64,000 nucleotides of DNA from an uncultured Halomonas sp. GTDB taxonomy: Bacteria > Pseudomonadota > Gammaproteobacteria > Pseudomonadales > Halomonadaceae. The notes beneath the pieces were generated by a model that worked only from the letters and a program-made list of their open reading frames with translations, ran no database searches and was not told the DNA's origin. The stretch's first letter is position 1. Every line of letters starts with the position of its first letter. Positions 34,686-43,975 of the stretch are shown here, one piece after another. The stretch lies in assembly GCF_947493865.1 (NCBI RefSeq), contig NZ_CANLTC010000001.1, positions 434,001 to 498,000 on the forward strand, given 5' to 3'. The translations under genes were made by a program, and so were the position numbers.

Positions 34686-35471
34686 ATGACATCGGCCAAC
34701 CCAACGCCCACCGAGGATCTTACTGACTTAGATGATAGAGGCTACTGGCCCCCCCTGGTTTACCGGGAAACCGAAGAGCAACATTGGAGCGTAACCCGGA
34801 TCGACCATCGGGTAAGTATCGCCGCATGGAGTGAATTTCTAAGCACCCTGCCTCGTGACCCCTACGTCAATTCGCGTTGGAAACGCATGTCATGGGTACA
34901 TTTACTGGAGAATGGTGATGTCGAGTGCATGGGAGAGTGCCCCATGGCTCAGGGCGGCATGTTCAACGATGCGGAGAGCATGGCCGATAAATTACGCTAC
35001 TACCCATCACTGGAGCCGGCATTTACGGCGCGTGAGGATTTCAAGTCTTTCGTACGCGGCTGGGCGGATCTATGGGGCATCGGTGCCCACGAACCTATTC
35101 TGGTTCAGCTAAACGGCGTCAAGGGCACCGGCCAACTGGACCCGCTCCAGGGGCAGGGTATTCATGCCGACGGCTGCAAATTTCTCAGCGTGCTCGTCAT
35201 CAAGCGGGAGAACGTCACCGGTGCTACCAACCAACTCTATGCCGACAAGGCGGGGGAAAATAGCCTGGCAGACATTCAGCTCGATCCCGGCGACATCTTG
35301 CATATTCAGGACGACAAGCTGTTTCACAGTGCCAATGCCATGACCCAGACCGATCCCGCACTCCCTTTCGAACGCTTCATCCTCATCATCAATAGCCGCT
35401 TCGTCGATGGTTTCCAGAATCGAATGCTGCGGCGTCATTTCCCCGATGCGGTCCTCAACGACGTCTTCTAA
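34686..35471 (+). CDS. 2-oxoglutarate/Fe(II) dioxygenase of the BsmA/IDO amino-acid hydroxylase type
   Basis: A 261-residue protein resembling the 2OG-Fe dioxygenase family (PF10014) that includes the L-isoleucine 4-hydroxylase of Bacillus. The iron ligands are visible as H160 and D162 (GIHADGCKF) and H214 (KLFHSAN); R230 in PFERFILII is the likely 2-oxoglutarate-binding Arg. The family hydroxylates free aliphatic amino acids or oxidises methionine. AGGAG lies about 7 bases before the ATG. It stands alone between a GGDEF-EAL gene and a convergent aldo/keto reductase; no transporter or peptide synthetase is adjacent. The substrate is not determined by sequence. Confidence 0.82.
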   Translation: MTSANPTPTEDLTDLDDRGYWPPLVYRETEEQHWSVTRIDHRVSIAAWSEFLSTLPRDPYVNSRWKRMSWVHLLENGDVECMGECPMAQGGMFNDAESMADKLRYYPSLEPAFTAREDFKSFVRGWADLWGIGAHEPILVQLNGVKGTGQLDPLQGQGIHADGCKFLSVLVIKRENVTGATNQLYADKAGENSLADIQLDPGDILHIQDDKLFHSANAMTQTDPALPFERFILIINSRFVDGFQNRMLRRHFPDAVLNDVF

Positions 35472-35508
35472 TAAAGCGGCGTAGCGCGAGTCGCCACCGA
35501 TAAAAACA

Positions 35509-35540
35509 AGAGCCCGCCGTCGGTAACGACGGCGGGCTCT
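35509..35540. terminator. Bidirectional terminator between dioxygenase and aldo/keto reductase
   Basis: AGAGCCCGCCGTCG and CGACGGCGGGCTCT form a 14-bp stem with a 4-base loop. On the minus strand it runs into TTGTTTTTATC, making it a good terminator for the aldo/keto reductase. On the plus strand the tract is poorer (GCTTCTTGC). Confidence 0.9.
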
Positions 35541-35575
35541 GCTTCTTGCTATCAGTCATCGGTGCCGAGTGATAT

Positions 35576-36391
35576 TCACTCATCCCACTCGGGAGCAAAG
35601 TCCGGATTGGCGATGCGTTCATCGGCATCGAGCTTGTCGATCCGCGCCATTTCATCTTGCGAAAGCGTGATATCGAGCGCTTCGAGATTGGCTTTCTGAT
35701 GTTCTGGCTTGGTTGAAGAGGGAATTACCACGATGTCACGCTGAGCGACCCAGGCTAGCGCGATCTGGGCTGGCGTTGCATCGTGCGCCTCGGCGATCTC
35801 CTTGAGCACAGGCTCGTCCATCACCTTGCCCACCGCCAGCGGCATATAGGCAGTTACCTGCAGCCCTTTGGACTGGCAATGTTCGACCAGCTTGCGGTTG
35901 GCAAGAAACGGATGCACCTCGATCTGGTTGGTCACGATGTGCTCTCCACCAGGCATGGCCAACGCCTCGTTGATCTGGGCAATGGTAAAGTTGGAAACAC
36001 CAATGCGCTTGGTCAGCCCCTTTTCTCGTGCCTCGCTCAAGGCACCAAGATATTCGGACATGGGCACTTCGTCATTCGGCGACGGCCAGTGCAGCAGTGT
36101 CAGATCGACCTGATCCACCCCCAGCTTACGACAGCTCTCTTCCAGGCTTGCAATGAGATCGTCGTGTTCGAAACGATCCCACCATATTTTCGTGGTCAGG
36201 AATATGTCGTCCCTGGGTACACCGCTCTGCTTGATGGCCTTGCCGACGGCTTCCTCGTTTTCATACATCTGAGCGGTATCGATGTGACGATAACCCAACT
36301 CCAGTGCAGAGGTAACGGAGTCGATGACATCCTGCTCCTTGAGGCGGAAGGTACCTAAACCAATGGAGGGTAATATCTGTGTGCGTGCCAT
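35576..36391 (-). CDS. Aldo/keto reductase
   Basis: A 271-residue AKR protein. The catalytic tetrad is D38 and Y43 (HIDTAQMYENE), K68 (LTTKIWW) and H101 (LLHWPSP). The cofactor end shows VIPSSTKPEHQKANLEA, which binds NADPH phosphate in the family. It reduces aldehydes or ketones, e.g. 2,5-diketogluconate or methylglyoxal in homologues of this type. The chosen ATG (36389-36391) has AGGAG seven bases upstream; an in-frame start seven codons earlier lacks one. Convergent with the dioxygenase gene. Confidence 0.92.
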   Translation of the reverse strand: MARTQILPSIGLGTFRLKEQDVIDSVTSALELGYRHIDTAQMYENEEAVGKAIKQSGVPRDDIFLTTKIWWDRFEHDDLIASLEESCRKLGVDQVDLTLLHWPSPNDEVPMSEYLGALSEAREKGLTKRIGVSNFTIAQINEALAMPGGEHIVTNQIEVHPFLANRKLVEHCQSKGLQVTAYMPLAVGKVMDEPVLKEIAEAHDATPAQIALAWVAQRDIVVIPSSTKPEHQKANLEALDITLSQDEMARIDKLDADERIANPDFAPEWDE

Positions 36392-36540
36392 TTCGAAACT
36401 CCTTTCGTGCATGCAGTTTGCAGCAATGATCCTGAACGCTGACTAGAAGATTGGGATGAAGGGCAATGTTTCAAGCCCCGCATGCTTCAGCCAGGCAACC
36501 CTCATGCTAGACTGAGCGCCCACGCTCAAAGCACGCGCCA

Positions 36541-37662
36541 ATGACCGAGACCACTCATATCGTCCTCGTGGGCGCGGGACATGCCCACCTGCACGTCGCC
36601 GCCAATGCCCTACGACTTATCGATGCCGGCGCCCGGGTCACGCTGCTGTCACCCGGAAATTTCTGGTACTCGGGTATGGCCAGTGGCATGCTGGGCGGTG
36701 AATACAGCGCTAGTGATGACAATTTGGACCCGGCAGCGTTGATAGAAAATGCTGGCGGGCGCTTCATTCGAGACCGGGTTATCGCCATCGATCGGGAAGA
36801 GCGCATAGTGCATCTGGCCAAGGGCGAGCCGCTCTCTTATGACCTGCTCTCGCTTAACCTGGGTAGTCGTGTCGATACCCCTTCGATCAGCGGCATCGAA
36901 GACGCCAAGGGGATTTGGCCTGCCAAGCCCATTGAAGGACTCCTGCGCTTACGCGAACTGCTTGAATCGGCCCTGGCCGAGTCCGCTCCCCTGCCTCGGT
37001 TGGCGGTCATTGGCGGCGGACCAACCGGCGCCGAACTTGCTGCCAATCTTCTGGCGCTCAGCGAGCGTTATGGCCGAAAGTTCGATATCAGCCTGATCAG
37101 CGCCAGTAAACGCCTTCTCGAACATGCACCCCGCAGCGCCAGTGTATGGCTGGCTCGACGGCTTCGTCGTCGAGGGTTGAGGATAGAGATGTCCGCTAGC
37201 GCCGTCTCCTATGCCAATGGGCAACTGATCCTGGATGATGGCATGCAATTGCCCGTCGACCACCTCATCATGGCGACAGGGCTCGTGGCCCCATGGCTGA
37301 TCGGCGAACTGGATCTTGAACATCATCCGCACCATGGCCTTGCGATTACCCCTGCGCTTCATACCCCCTATGACGATCGCATCTTTGCGGTGGGCGACTG
37401 TGCCTGGCTGAAAGACTCCCCCTACCCCAAGCTCGGCGTCTTCGGCGTACGCCAGGCACCGATCCTGCTGCACAATCTTGTCGCACACTTGCGCAACACA
37501 CCGTTTGAGGCGTTTCAGCCCCAGCGTCGCTATCTATCGATACTCAACCTCGGCGATGGTCGCGGCATGGCATTGTGGTGGCGCCTGTGGTGGTCAGGAC
37601 GGCTGGCAATGAAGGCCAAGCAGCGGCTCGATCACGACTTCATGCAACAGTATCGCCCGTGA
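36541..37662 (+). CDS. FAD/NAD(P)-dependent oxidoreductase (NDH-2/SelD N-terminal-like)
   Basis: A 373-residue pyridine nucleotide-disulfide oxidoreductase-like flavoprotein. It begins HIVLVGAGHAHLHV, an FAD-binding motif with the GHAHL variation seen in the flavoprotein domain fused to some selenide water dikinases. A second dinucleotide site is LAVIGGGPTGAELAANL at about 157-173, and the FAD-closing motif IFAVGDCAWL is near 280. No redox-active CxxC is seen. It might be a quinone-linked NADH dehydrogenase or a sulfide/selenium-related enzyme; no selD is next to it. No Shine-Dalgarno sequence is obvious before the ATG. Ends at a shared terminator with the convergent yceI gene. Confidence 0.75.
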   Translation: MTETTHIVLVGAGHAHLHVAANALRLIDAGARVTLLSPGNFWYSGMASGMLGGEYSASDDNLDPAALIENAGGRFIRDRVIAIDREERIVHLAKGEPLSYDLLSLNLGSRVDTPSISGIEDAKGIWPAKPIEGLLRLRELLESALAESAPLPRLAVIGGGPTGAELAANLLALSERYGRKFDISLISASKRLLEHAPRSASVWLARRLRRRGLRIEMSASAVSYANGQLILDDGMQLPVDHLIMATGLVAPWLIGELDLEHHPHHGLAITPALHTPYDDRIFAVGDCAWLKDSPYPKLGVFGVRQAPILLHNLVAHLRNTPFEAFQPQRRYLSILNLGDGRGMALWWRLWWSGRLAMKAKQRLDHDFMQQYRP

Positions 37663-37744
37663 AAATAACGCGCACTGAACCTTGAAACCAACGCTTGAGC
37701 ACCTCGACTAAAGCAGTTGCCTCGCCCTATATAACTCTGCCACG

Positions 37745-37772
37745 AAAAAAGGCGCCGATATCGGCGCCTTTT
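37745..37772. terminator. Bidirectional intrinsic terminator
   Basis: AAAAGGCGCCGA and TCGGCGCCTTTT pair perfectly, with A-runs on the left and T-runs on the right, so it works for both the + strand flavoprotein and the - strand YceI gene. Confidence 0.92.
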
Positions 37773-37794
37773 AATGTAATACGTCAGTACTCGC

Positions 37795-38376
37795 TTACTG
37801 GCGGATGCCCTCGAAAACAACATACAACTCGAGCTCGTGCATCACCGGCGGGAATTTACTCATATCGATATCGTAGTCAGCCAACGCCAGATTGGTCGTC
37901 CCTTCGAAACCATCGCGATAGCCGCCCCAAGGGTCTTCACCACCACCGATATGGGACACGTCCATGGTGATCTCATTGGTGACGCCATGCAGCGTCAAAT
38001 CGCCGGTCAGCGTGCCCTCACCCTCGCCGGTAGACTCGAATCCTGTGGACTCGAAGGTCGCGGTGGGATACTCGGAGGCATCCAGAAAATCCTCGTTCAG
38101 GATATGCTTGTCGCGCTCGGCGTGATTGCTGTTCAGACTGGCGACGTTGACATCCACATTGACGCTCGAAGAAGCAACATCCTCCGGGTCATAGCTGAAG
38201 TTACCCGAGAAATCCTCGAAGGATCCAAGGATGTAAGAGTAGCCCAGATGGCTGATCTTGAACTGAATGAAGGCGTGCTGACCCTCCTTGTCGATGATGT
38301 AGTCGGCGGCCTGGGCTTGAACCAAAGGCAGCAATGACGACACCGACAGCGCGGCCATCATGGTCTTCTTGAACAT
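37795..38376 (-). CDS. YceI family periplasmic protein
   Basis: A 193-residue protein. The signal peptide MFKKTMMAALSVSSLLPLVQAQA is cleaved before ADYIIDKEGQHAFIQFKISHLG, the YceI lipocalin-like domain. Later motifs are FSYDPEDVASSSVNVDVN and TLTGDLTLHGVTNEITMDV, with many acidic residues. The family binds isoprenoid lipids in an eight-strand barrel. It is coexpressed with cytochrome b561-like proteins in many bacteria; here such a gene lies 59 bases upstream on the same strand. Length is normal. Confidence 0.93.
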   Translation of the reverse strand: MFKKTMMAALSVSSLLPLVQAQAADYIIDKEGQHAFIQFKISHLGYSYILGSFEDFSGNFSYDPEDVASSSVNVDVNVASLNSNHAERDKHILNEDFLDASEYPTATFESTGFESTGEGEGTLTGDLTLHGVTNEITMDVSHIGGGEDPWGGYRDGFEGTTNLALADYDIDMSKFPPVMHELELYVVFEGIRQ

Positions 38377-38435
38377 CAGTAACTCCTCGGTATTTTCAAG
38401 TGTTGCCCTTACGATATATCAAATCAGAAAACATA

Positions 38436-38993
38436 TCAGGAAAGACGCCGGGACGTTCGTGGGTCGATCATGCGCCGCATGACATCGTTGCGATCGATCA
38501 ATAGATGCTTCAGTGCCGCCAGGGCATGGCCTAGAGAAAGAATCATCAGTGCCCAGGCGCCATACCAATGAACCTCGCCGGCGATACTGGCCTGATTGGA
38601 CAAACCGGAAACGGTAGCAGGCACGGTGAACCAGTCAAATACACTGATACCGCTGCCATTGGCGGTGGAAATCAGGTAGCCGCTGATCAGCACCACGAAC
38701 AGGAGCGCGTAAATCAATAGATGACCAATCTTGGCCGCCACTCTTTCCATCCGCGCCCCTTGCTCCTCGGGCGTCGGCTGAATCAATCGCCAAAGAACGC
38801 GCAGCGCGGTGATTCCCAGCAGCAGCATGCCCACGGAACGATGCCACCAGGGCGCCAGGTTGTACCAGGCATCATAATAAGTAAGATCCGTCATCCACCA
38901 GCCAAGCGCGAACAACCCTATCATCGCTATGGCGCTTAGCCAGTGGATCAGGATACTGACCAGCCCCCATCCTCGAATCGAGTTACGCCACAT
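38436..38993 (-). CDS. Cytochrome b561 family membrane protein
   Basis: A 185-residue protein with four membrane helices. Heme-ligand histidines are visible in LVSILIHWLSAI (helix 1), APWWHRSVGM (helix 2), and EVHWYGAWALMILSLGHALAALKH (helices 3-4). The family moves electrons between quinones and acceptors in the inner membrane. The neighbouring YceI gene downstream completes the usual yceJ-yceI pair. The acidic substitution typical of soluble halophile proteins is absent, as expected for a membrane protein. Confidence 0.92.
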   Translation of the reverse strand: MWRNSIRGWGLVSILIHWLSAIAMIGLFALGWWMTDLTYYDAWYNLAPWWHRSVGMLLLGITALRVLWRLIQPTPEEQGARMERVAAKIGHLLIYALLFVVLISGYLISTANGSGISVFDWFTVPATVSGLSNQASIAGEVHWYGAWALMILSLGHALAALKHLLIDRNDVMRRMIDPRTSRRLS

Positions 38994-39153
38994 GGATACC
39001 GTCCTCTCTCAATCGATATTCTGTGCAACTTCCATCAAACGCTTCATTGGGCAACAGGTCAGACAGCATGGCGGTGCTCGAAGCCAAAAAATCAGGGCCC
39101 GCATCAGCGGACCCTAGACTCCAGAGCAGCTTTCGATATGCAGCAGGTGGCGA

Positions 39154-39840
39154 TCAGCCCTCGCGCAAGGTAGATAGCAGCAGTTCAGCGGTAGGGGCAC
39201 TCGAGGCAGGATTCTGCCCGGTGATCAGCAGCCCATCACGAACCTGGTAAGGGGCAAAATCCTCCTCGGCGCGCTCATAGTGGCCGCCCTGCTGCTTGAG
39301 CGCCTCCTCCACCAGCAGTGGCACTACTTTCGTCAACCCTACGGCCTCCTCTTCGCCGTTGGTGAAACCGGTCACGCGGCGGCCCTTGACCACCGGCTGT
39401 CCGTCCTCGCCCTTGGCATGCACCAGCACGGCCGGGGCATGGCAGACGGCAGCAACGGGCTTGTGGGCGCTCAGGAAGTCATGGATCAGTTGCTGGGAGT
39501 GGGCATGATGGGTCAGATCCCATAATGGTCCATGCCCTCCCGGATAGAAGAGGGCATCGAAATCCTCGGCGCTCACCTCATCGAGCTTATGGGTGTTGGC
39601 CAACTGTTCCTTGGCCTGCTCATCGGCCTCGAAACGCCGGGTCTGCTCGGTCAGGGCGTCTTCCTGGGTCGAATTGGGGTCCACCGGTGGCTGGCCGCCC
39701 TTGGGCGAGGCCAGCGTGATCTCGGCGCCGGCATCCTTGAAGACATAGTAGGGAGCGGCGAACTCTTCCAGCCAGAAACCCGTCTTGTGACCCGTGTCAC
39801 CCATCTGGTCGTGAGACGTGAGTACCATCAGAATCTTCAT
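39154..39840 (-). CDS. DJ-1/PfpI family protein (type 1 glutamine amidotransferase-like)
   Basis: A 228-residue class I glutamine-amidotransferase-fold protein. The nucleophile elbow is VAAVCHAPAVLV (Cys133, His134), and FYPGGHGPLWDL at 98-109 is the conserved oxyanion region. E25/E26 in FWLEEF are candidates for the conserved acidic residue. The family includes chaperones and glyoxalase III (Hsp31-like). The ATG at 39838-39840 has AGGAGA eight bases upstream; the longer frame upstream lacks one. It is a single-gene unit. Confidence 0.9.
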   Translation of the reverse strand: MKILMVLTSHDQMGDTGHKTGFWLEEFAAPYYVFKDAGAEITLASPKGGQPPVDPNSTQEDALTEQTRRFEADEQAKEQLANTHKLDEVSAEDFDALFYPGGHGPLWDLTHHAHSQQLIHDFLSAHKPVAAVCHAPAVLVHAKGEDGQPVVKGRRVTGFTNGEEEAVGLTKVVPLLVEEALKQQGGHYERAEEDFAPYQVRDGLLITGQNPASSAPTAELLLSTLREG

Positions 39841-39932
39841 GCAGTCCATCTCCTTGGTCTGGATATGCTTGTCATCGCGCATCGTCCCTGTTGAATGGGG
39901 CCATTCGGCACGGATTCAAGGTCGCGGCGATG

Positions 39933-41135
39933 TCAGGTCAGGCGGTCAAGCCCACGTGCCATATCGGCTTTGAGATCCTCGGGGTCCTCCAATCCCACGG
40001 CGATACGAAGCAGGCCTTCGCCAATTCCTGCCGCCGCTTTCTGTTCGTCGCTGAGACGGCCATGAGTAGTGGTAGCAGGGTGGGTGATGGTGGTCTTCAC
40101 ATCTCCCAGGTTGCCAGTGATCGACATCAATTGGGTGGCATCGATCACCGCCCAGGCGCCTTCGCGCCCGCCTGTGATCTCGACACCCAATACCGCCCCA
40201 AAGCCTTGCTGCTGGCGGCTTGCCAGCTCGTGCTGAGGATGGCTCGCAAGGCCGCTGTAATGGACTTGAGCCACCGCCGGATGCGCTTCCAACCACTGCG
40301 CCAGTTGCAGGGCGTTCGCGGACTGGGCCTTCATGCGCAGGCCCAGGGTTTCGAGTCCCTTGAGAAATATCCAGGCATTGAAGGGGCTCAAGCAAGGACC
40401 GCAGGTACGCACGACGCCAAACACCTCTTCCAGCTCCTTGTCGCGCCCTACCACGGCACCGCCAATGGCGCGGCCCTGACCGTCGAGATACTTGGTCGCG
40501 GAGTGAATAACCAGATCCGCCCCCAGCTCAAGAGGTCGCTGCAGTGCCGGCGTCAGAAAGCAGTTGTCGATCGCGAGCCAGGCATCCTGTTCCTTGGCCA
40601 ATTTTGCTAACTGTGCAATATCCACCACTTCGGACATGGGATTGGAGGGCGTTTCGGCAAACAGCAGGCGGGTCTTCGGCGTTAGTGCTGCAGACCATTC
40701 CTCGAGATTGCCAAGCTCCACATAGCGCGTGGTGATACCGAACTTGCCCAGGTACTTGTCGAACAGACTCACCGTCGAGCCAAACAGCGACCGCGACGCG
40801 ACGATCTCGTCGCCGGCTTCCAACAGTGCCAGGGCCGTTGCGAGGATTGCCGCCATGCCCGAACTGGTGGCGATACAGCGCTCGCCTCCTTCCAGCGCCG
40901 CCAGTCGCCGCTCGAAGGCTTGAACGGTCGGGTTTGTAAAACGCGAGTAGATATTGCCTGGCTCGTCCCCGGCGAACTTGCTCGCCGCCTCGGCGGCGCT
41001 GGCGTAGACGAAGCTCGAGGTCGGAAAGATTGGATCGCCGTGCTCTTGTTCATCGGTACGCCGTTGGCCGGCCCGCACCGCCAGGGTATCGAAAGCCAGG
41101 CCGTCGGACTGCTCGAAAGATCTATCGTGATTCAT
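39933..41135 (-). CDS. metZ: O-succinylhomoserine sulfhydrylase
   Basis: A 400-residue PLP-dependent Cys/Met metabolism enzyme. It begins FDTLAVRAGQRRTDEQEHGDPI, followed by TSSFVYASAAEAASKFAG; SSGMAAIL, the substrate-binding NPMSEVVDIA and the PLP lysine in HSATKYLDGQGR (about residue 213) are all present. MetZ makes homocysteine from O-succinylhomoserine and sulfide. It follows purF by 5 bases on the same strand, the typical pseudomonad order purF-metZ. Length is normal. Confidence 0.93.
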   Translation of the reverse strand: MNHDRSFEQSDGLAFDTLAVRAGQRRTDEQEHGDPIFPTSSFVYASAAEAASKFAGDEPGNIYSRFTNPTVQAFERRLAALEGGERCIATSSGMAAILATALALLEAGDEIVASRSLFGSTVSLFDKYLGKFGITTRYVELGNLEEWSAALTPKTRLLFAETPSNPMSEVVDIAQLAKLAKEQDAWLAIDNCFLTPALQRPLELGADLVIHSATKYLDGQGRAIGGAVVGRDKELEEVFGVVRTCGPCLSPFNAWIFLKGLETLGLRMKAQSANALQLAQWLEAHPAVAQVHYSGLASHPQHELASRQQQGFGAVLGVEITGGREGAWAVIDATQLMSITGNLGDVKTTITHPATTTHGRLSDEQKAAAGIGEGLLRIAVGLEDPEDLKADMARGLDRLT

Positions 41136-41140
41136 AGTCG

Positions 41141-42658
41141 TTACCCATCATCCTCGACATCGTTGTGCAGGTCCACGACCGAGTGCGCCGAACCGGATTG
41201 CTGCTTGACCGCATCGCTGCGCGAGGCTTCCAGCGCGCTCAGATAGGCTGCATCGATATCGCCGGTGATGTACTCGCCATCGAATACCGAACAGTCGAAG
41301 CGCTCGAGCTGCGAATTAATCTTGCGGCAAGCGGCCTTCAGATCTTCCAGATCCTGATAGAAGATACGATCGGCCCCGATAAGTTCGCCGACTTCCGCTT
41401 CGGTGCGGCCATGAGCGATCAGTTCATTGGCTACCGGCATGTCGATGCCGTACACATTGGGATAGCGCACCGGCGGCGCGGCGGAAGCAAAATAGACTTT
41501 GCGAGCACCGGCTTCCCGGGCCATTTGAATGATCTGCTTGCAGGTCGTGCCGCGTACGATGGAGTCATCCACCAGCAACACATTCTTGCCTTCGAACTCG
41601 CTGTCGATGGCGTTGAGCTTCTGGCGCACGGATTTCTTGCGCTGGGTCTGGCCCGGCATGATGAAGGTACGCCCGATATAACGATTCTTGACGAACCCCT
41701 CGCGATAGGTCACGCCGAGATGCTGGGCCAGTTCCAGGGCGGAGGTGCGCGACGTATCCGGGATCGGGATCACGACATCGATGTCGTGTTCCTGCCACTC
41801 TTTCAAGATACGATCACCGAGCTTGCGCCCCATCTCCATGCGCGTGACGTAGACGTAGGCGCCATCGAGCATCGAGTCCGGTCGCGCCAGGTAGACATAT
41901 TCGAAGATGCAGGGTGCCAGCACCGTGCGTTCGGCGCAGGATTGAGTATGTATTTCACCCTTCATGTCGACGAAGATCGCCTCACCCGGGGCCAGGTCCC
42001 GGGTGAGTTCGAAGCCTCCCACGTCCAGCGCCACGGACTCCGAAGCGATCATTACATCTCGCCCTTCTTCGGTCTCGCAGGTACCGAAGACCACCGGGCG
42101 GATGCCCTGGGGGTCGCGAAAGGCCACCATGCCAAAACCATTGATCATCGCAACCGCGGCATAGCCTCCGCGACAACGACGATGCACGCGGCGTACGGCA
42201 TCAAATACGTCTTCTGGCTCGAGGTGGTGTCCCTGCTTGCCCAGCTCGTGGGCAAACACATTGAGCAACACCTCGGAATCGGAACTGGTATTGATGTGGC
42301 GCAGGTCCGTGGAGTAGAGCTCCTGCTTCAACTGATCGGAGTTGGTCAGGTTGCCGTTGTGCGCAAGTGCCAGACCATAGGGCGAGTTGACGTAGAACGG
42401 CTGGGATTCCGCTTCGCTTGAAGAGCCCGCGGTGGGATAACGCACATGGCCAATGCCCAGGTTGCCCTTGAGCCGAGTCATGTGGCGGGTATGAAAGACA
42501 TCCCGTACCAGACCGTTGCTCTTGCGTAGTAAAAAGCGCCCTTCGTGCCAGGTCATCATTCCGGCGGCGTCCTGCCCACGATGCTGAAGCACCGTAAGCG
42601 CATCATAGAGCGCCTGATTGACTGGCCGATTGGCCATGAGGCCTACAATACCGCACAT
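41141..42658 (-). CDS. purF: Amidophosphoribosyltransferase
   Basis: A 505-residue enzyme for the first committed purine step, making phosphoribosylamine from PRPP and glutamine. The nucleophile Cys2 is exposed after removal of Met (MCGIVGLMA), [10 protein letters not shown] follows, and the PRPP loop [13 protein letters not shown] lies at about 360-372. [14 protein letters not shown] sequence (seen as [14 protein letters not shown]) precedes it. It lies in the conserved folC-SPOR-cvpA-purF block. 76 bases separate it from cvpA. Confidence 0.96.
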   Translation of the reverse strand: MCGIVGLMANRPVNQALYDALTVLQHRGQDAAGMMTWHEGRFLLRKSNGLVRDVFHTRHMTRLKGNLGIGHVRYPTAGSSSEAESQPFYVNSPYGLALAHNGNLTNSDQLKQELYSTDLRHINTSSDSEVLLNVFAHELGKQGHHLEPEDVFDAVRRVHRRCRGGYAAVAMINGFGMVAFRDPQGIRPVVFGTCETEEGRDVMIASESVALDVGGFELTRDLAPGEAIFVDMKGEIHTQSCAERTVLAPCIFEYVYLARPDSMLDGAYVYVTRMEMGRKLGDRILKEWQEHDIDVVIPIPDTSRTSALELAQHLGVTYREGFVKNRYIGRTFIMPGQTQRKKSVRQKLNAIDSEFEGKNVLLVDDSIVRGTTCKQIIQMAREAGARKVYFASAAPPVRYPNVYGIDMPVANELIAHGRTEAEVGELIGADRIFYQDLEDLKAACRKINSQLERFDCSVFDGEYITGDIDAAYLSALEASRSDAVKQQSGSAHSVVDLHNDVEDDG

Positions 42659-42734
42659 GTCGCCTTACCTCATTTCAATGAAACTGCTGCCATGAAACCA
42701 CTGTCGAGACGCGCTTGGCCTACACTGTAACCCT

Positions 42735-43301
42735 TTATCGGGCATCGTCTTCAGGCGATCCAAACGGTAACGCTGTGGGCACCGATAGAGAACGTAACTC
42801 TTCTTCGGCTTGGGGAACATACTGCTTCCAGTCCGGGATGCGCGCCATCGTCCAGTCTCTCAACCCTTCAAAAGCAGGCCGTAACTCTGCCTCCTGCCAG
42901 GCCTGTAACTGCACGAGAGGCGTCAAGGTAATCACGACCGTGGCCACCACCAGAATAGCGCCACCGCGCAGCGTCCCGAAACCGGCGCCTGCCAGGCGAT
43001 TGAAAAACCCCAGGCCAATCCACTCGACGGCGGCTTGCACCAGACGAATGATGATCCCGCACGCTACGATTACCGAGAGTATGATCAGCACGAATGCCGC
43101 TATCAAACGTACATCCGGGTGATCGATGACTTCCGCCAGCCTACTATCCGCGACCGGCTGAGCGAACATCCGTGAAGCTATCAGCGCAAGGATCCAGGCC
43201 CCCAGGCCCAACGCCTCCCGCACCAACCCGCGGGAAAATCCCGCAAGCATCGAAACTGTCAGAATGGCTAAAAATACCCAATCCAGCCAGGTCAGTGTCA
43301 C
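42735..43301 (-). CDS. cvpA: CvpA family membrane protein
   Basis: A 188-residue inner-membrane protein with four predicted spans. It begins TWLDWVFLAILTVSMLAGFSRG, the CvpA signature of LD..l..s...G..rG type, followed by REALGLGAWILALIAS. CvpA is needed for colicin V production and envelope homeostasis in E. coli. Its start overlaps the SPOR-protein stop by 4 bases. It lies directly before purF, the usual order. Confidence 0.92.
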   Translation of the reverse strand: MTLTWLDWVFLAILTVSMLAGFSRGLVREALGLGAWILALIASRMFAQPVADSRLAEVIDHPDVRLIAAFVLIILSVIVACGIIIRLVQAAVEWIGLGFFNRLAGAGFGTLRGGAILVVATVVITLTPLVQLQAWQEAELRPAFEGLRDWTMARIPDWKQYVPQAEEELRSLSVPTALPFGSPEDDAR

Positions 43302-43975
43302 TCCTGCCCCCGCAGACGAATCAACAAGCCCTGTATGTTGGCTTTCTGCTTGAGCTCGGCACGTGCCTTCTCTCCAGCCTCGGACGAGGAGAAAGGACCC
43401 ACGTATACTGTGGTCAGGTCGTTGTCCCGGGCACGGCTGAAGGCATTGAACCCTTTTGTTTCGAGATCAGCCTGAAAACTTTGTGCATTACCCGGCTCGC
43501 CAAAGCTACCTGCCTGAACAGCCCAGTCGCCTTCGGTCGCTTTAGACGCTTCCTTTGGGTCGCTCTCCGGCGGTTGAGCCTTTGTACGCTCCTGGTTACG
43601 GTTCGCCAGTTCCGCAATAGGATCGGAGCGGGCCTCGGGCTTGGCGACCGGCTGGGTGGGCTCTTGCGGTGAAACCTGCTGTCTGGCGCGCTGCACCTCT
43701 TCAGGCTCGACTCTATCGACCGACGCCGAGGTTCCATTGGATGATGCAGATGTATCGTCACGCATGCGAGGCATCTGGATCTGCCCCAGACTTGCCGGTG
43801 GACGCGGTTCAGCCACATTCTTGCGCTCGACTTCAACGGGCTTTTCAAGGGTCAGCGTCGGCTCGGGTTGCGTTTCCCGAGAGGGTGGGTCGTCAAACAA
43901 CATGGGAATGAAGATGACGGCCAACGCCAATAAGATCACTGCGCCGCTGATACGCTCGCGCATGCCATATTTCAT
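43298..43975 (-). CDS. SPOR domain protein (DedD-like)
   Basis: A 225-residue protein. An N-terminal membrane anchor (ISGAVILLALAVIFIPMLF, about 9-27) is followed by a Pro/Glu/Arg-rich linker and a C-terminal SPOR domain (DWAVQAGSFGEPGNAQSF, TVYVGPFSS, about 150-225). SPOR domains bind denuded peptidoglycan at the division site. Synteny with folC and cvpA matches E. coli dedD. The gene overlaps folC by 4 bases and cvpA by 4 bases, so translation is coupled. Confidence 0.9.
   Translation of the reverse strand: MKYGMRERISGAVILLALAVIFIPMLFDDPPSRETQPEPTLTLEKPVEVERKNVAEPRPPASLGQIQMPRMRDDTSASSNGTSASVDRVEPEEVQRARQQVSPQEPTQPVAKPEARSDPIAELANRNQERTKAQPPESDPKEASKATEGDWAVQAGSFGEPGNAQSFQADLETKGFNAFSRARDNDLTTVYVGPFSSSEAGEKARAELKQKANIQGLLIRLRGQE

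Noticed and set aside
41165..42421. Open frame of 418 codons antisense to purF
   Set aside because: Complement of a complete purF with all catalytic motifs; no domain seen.
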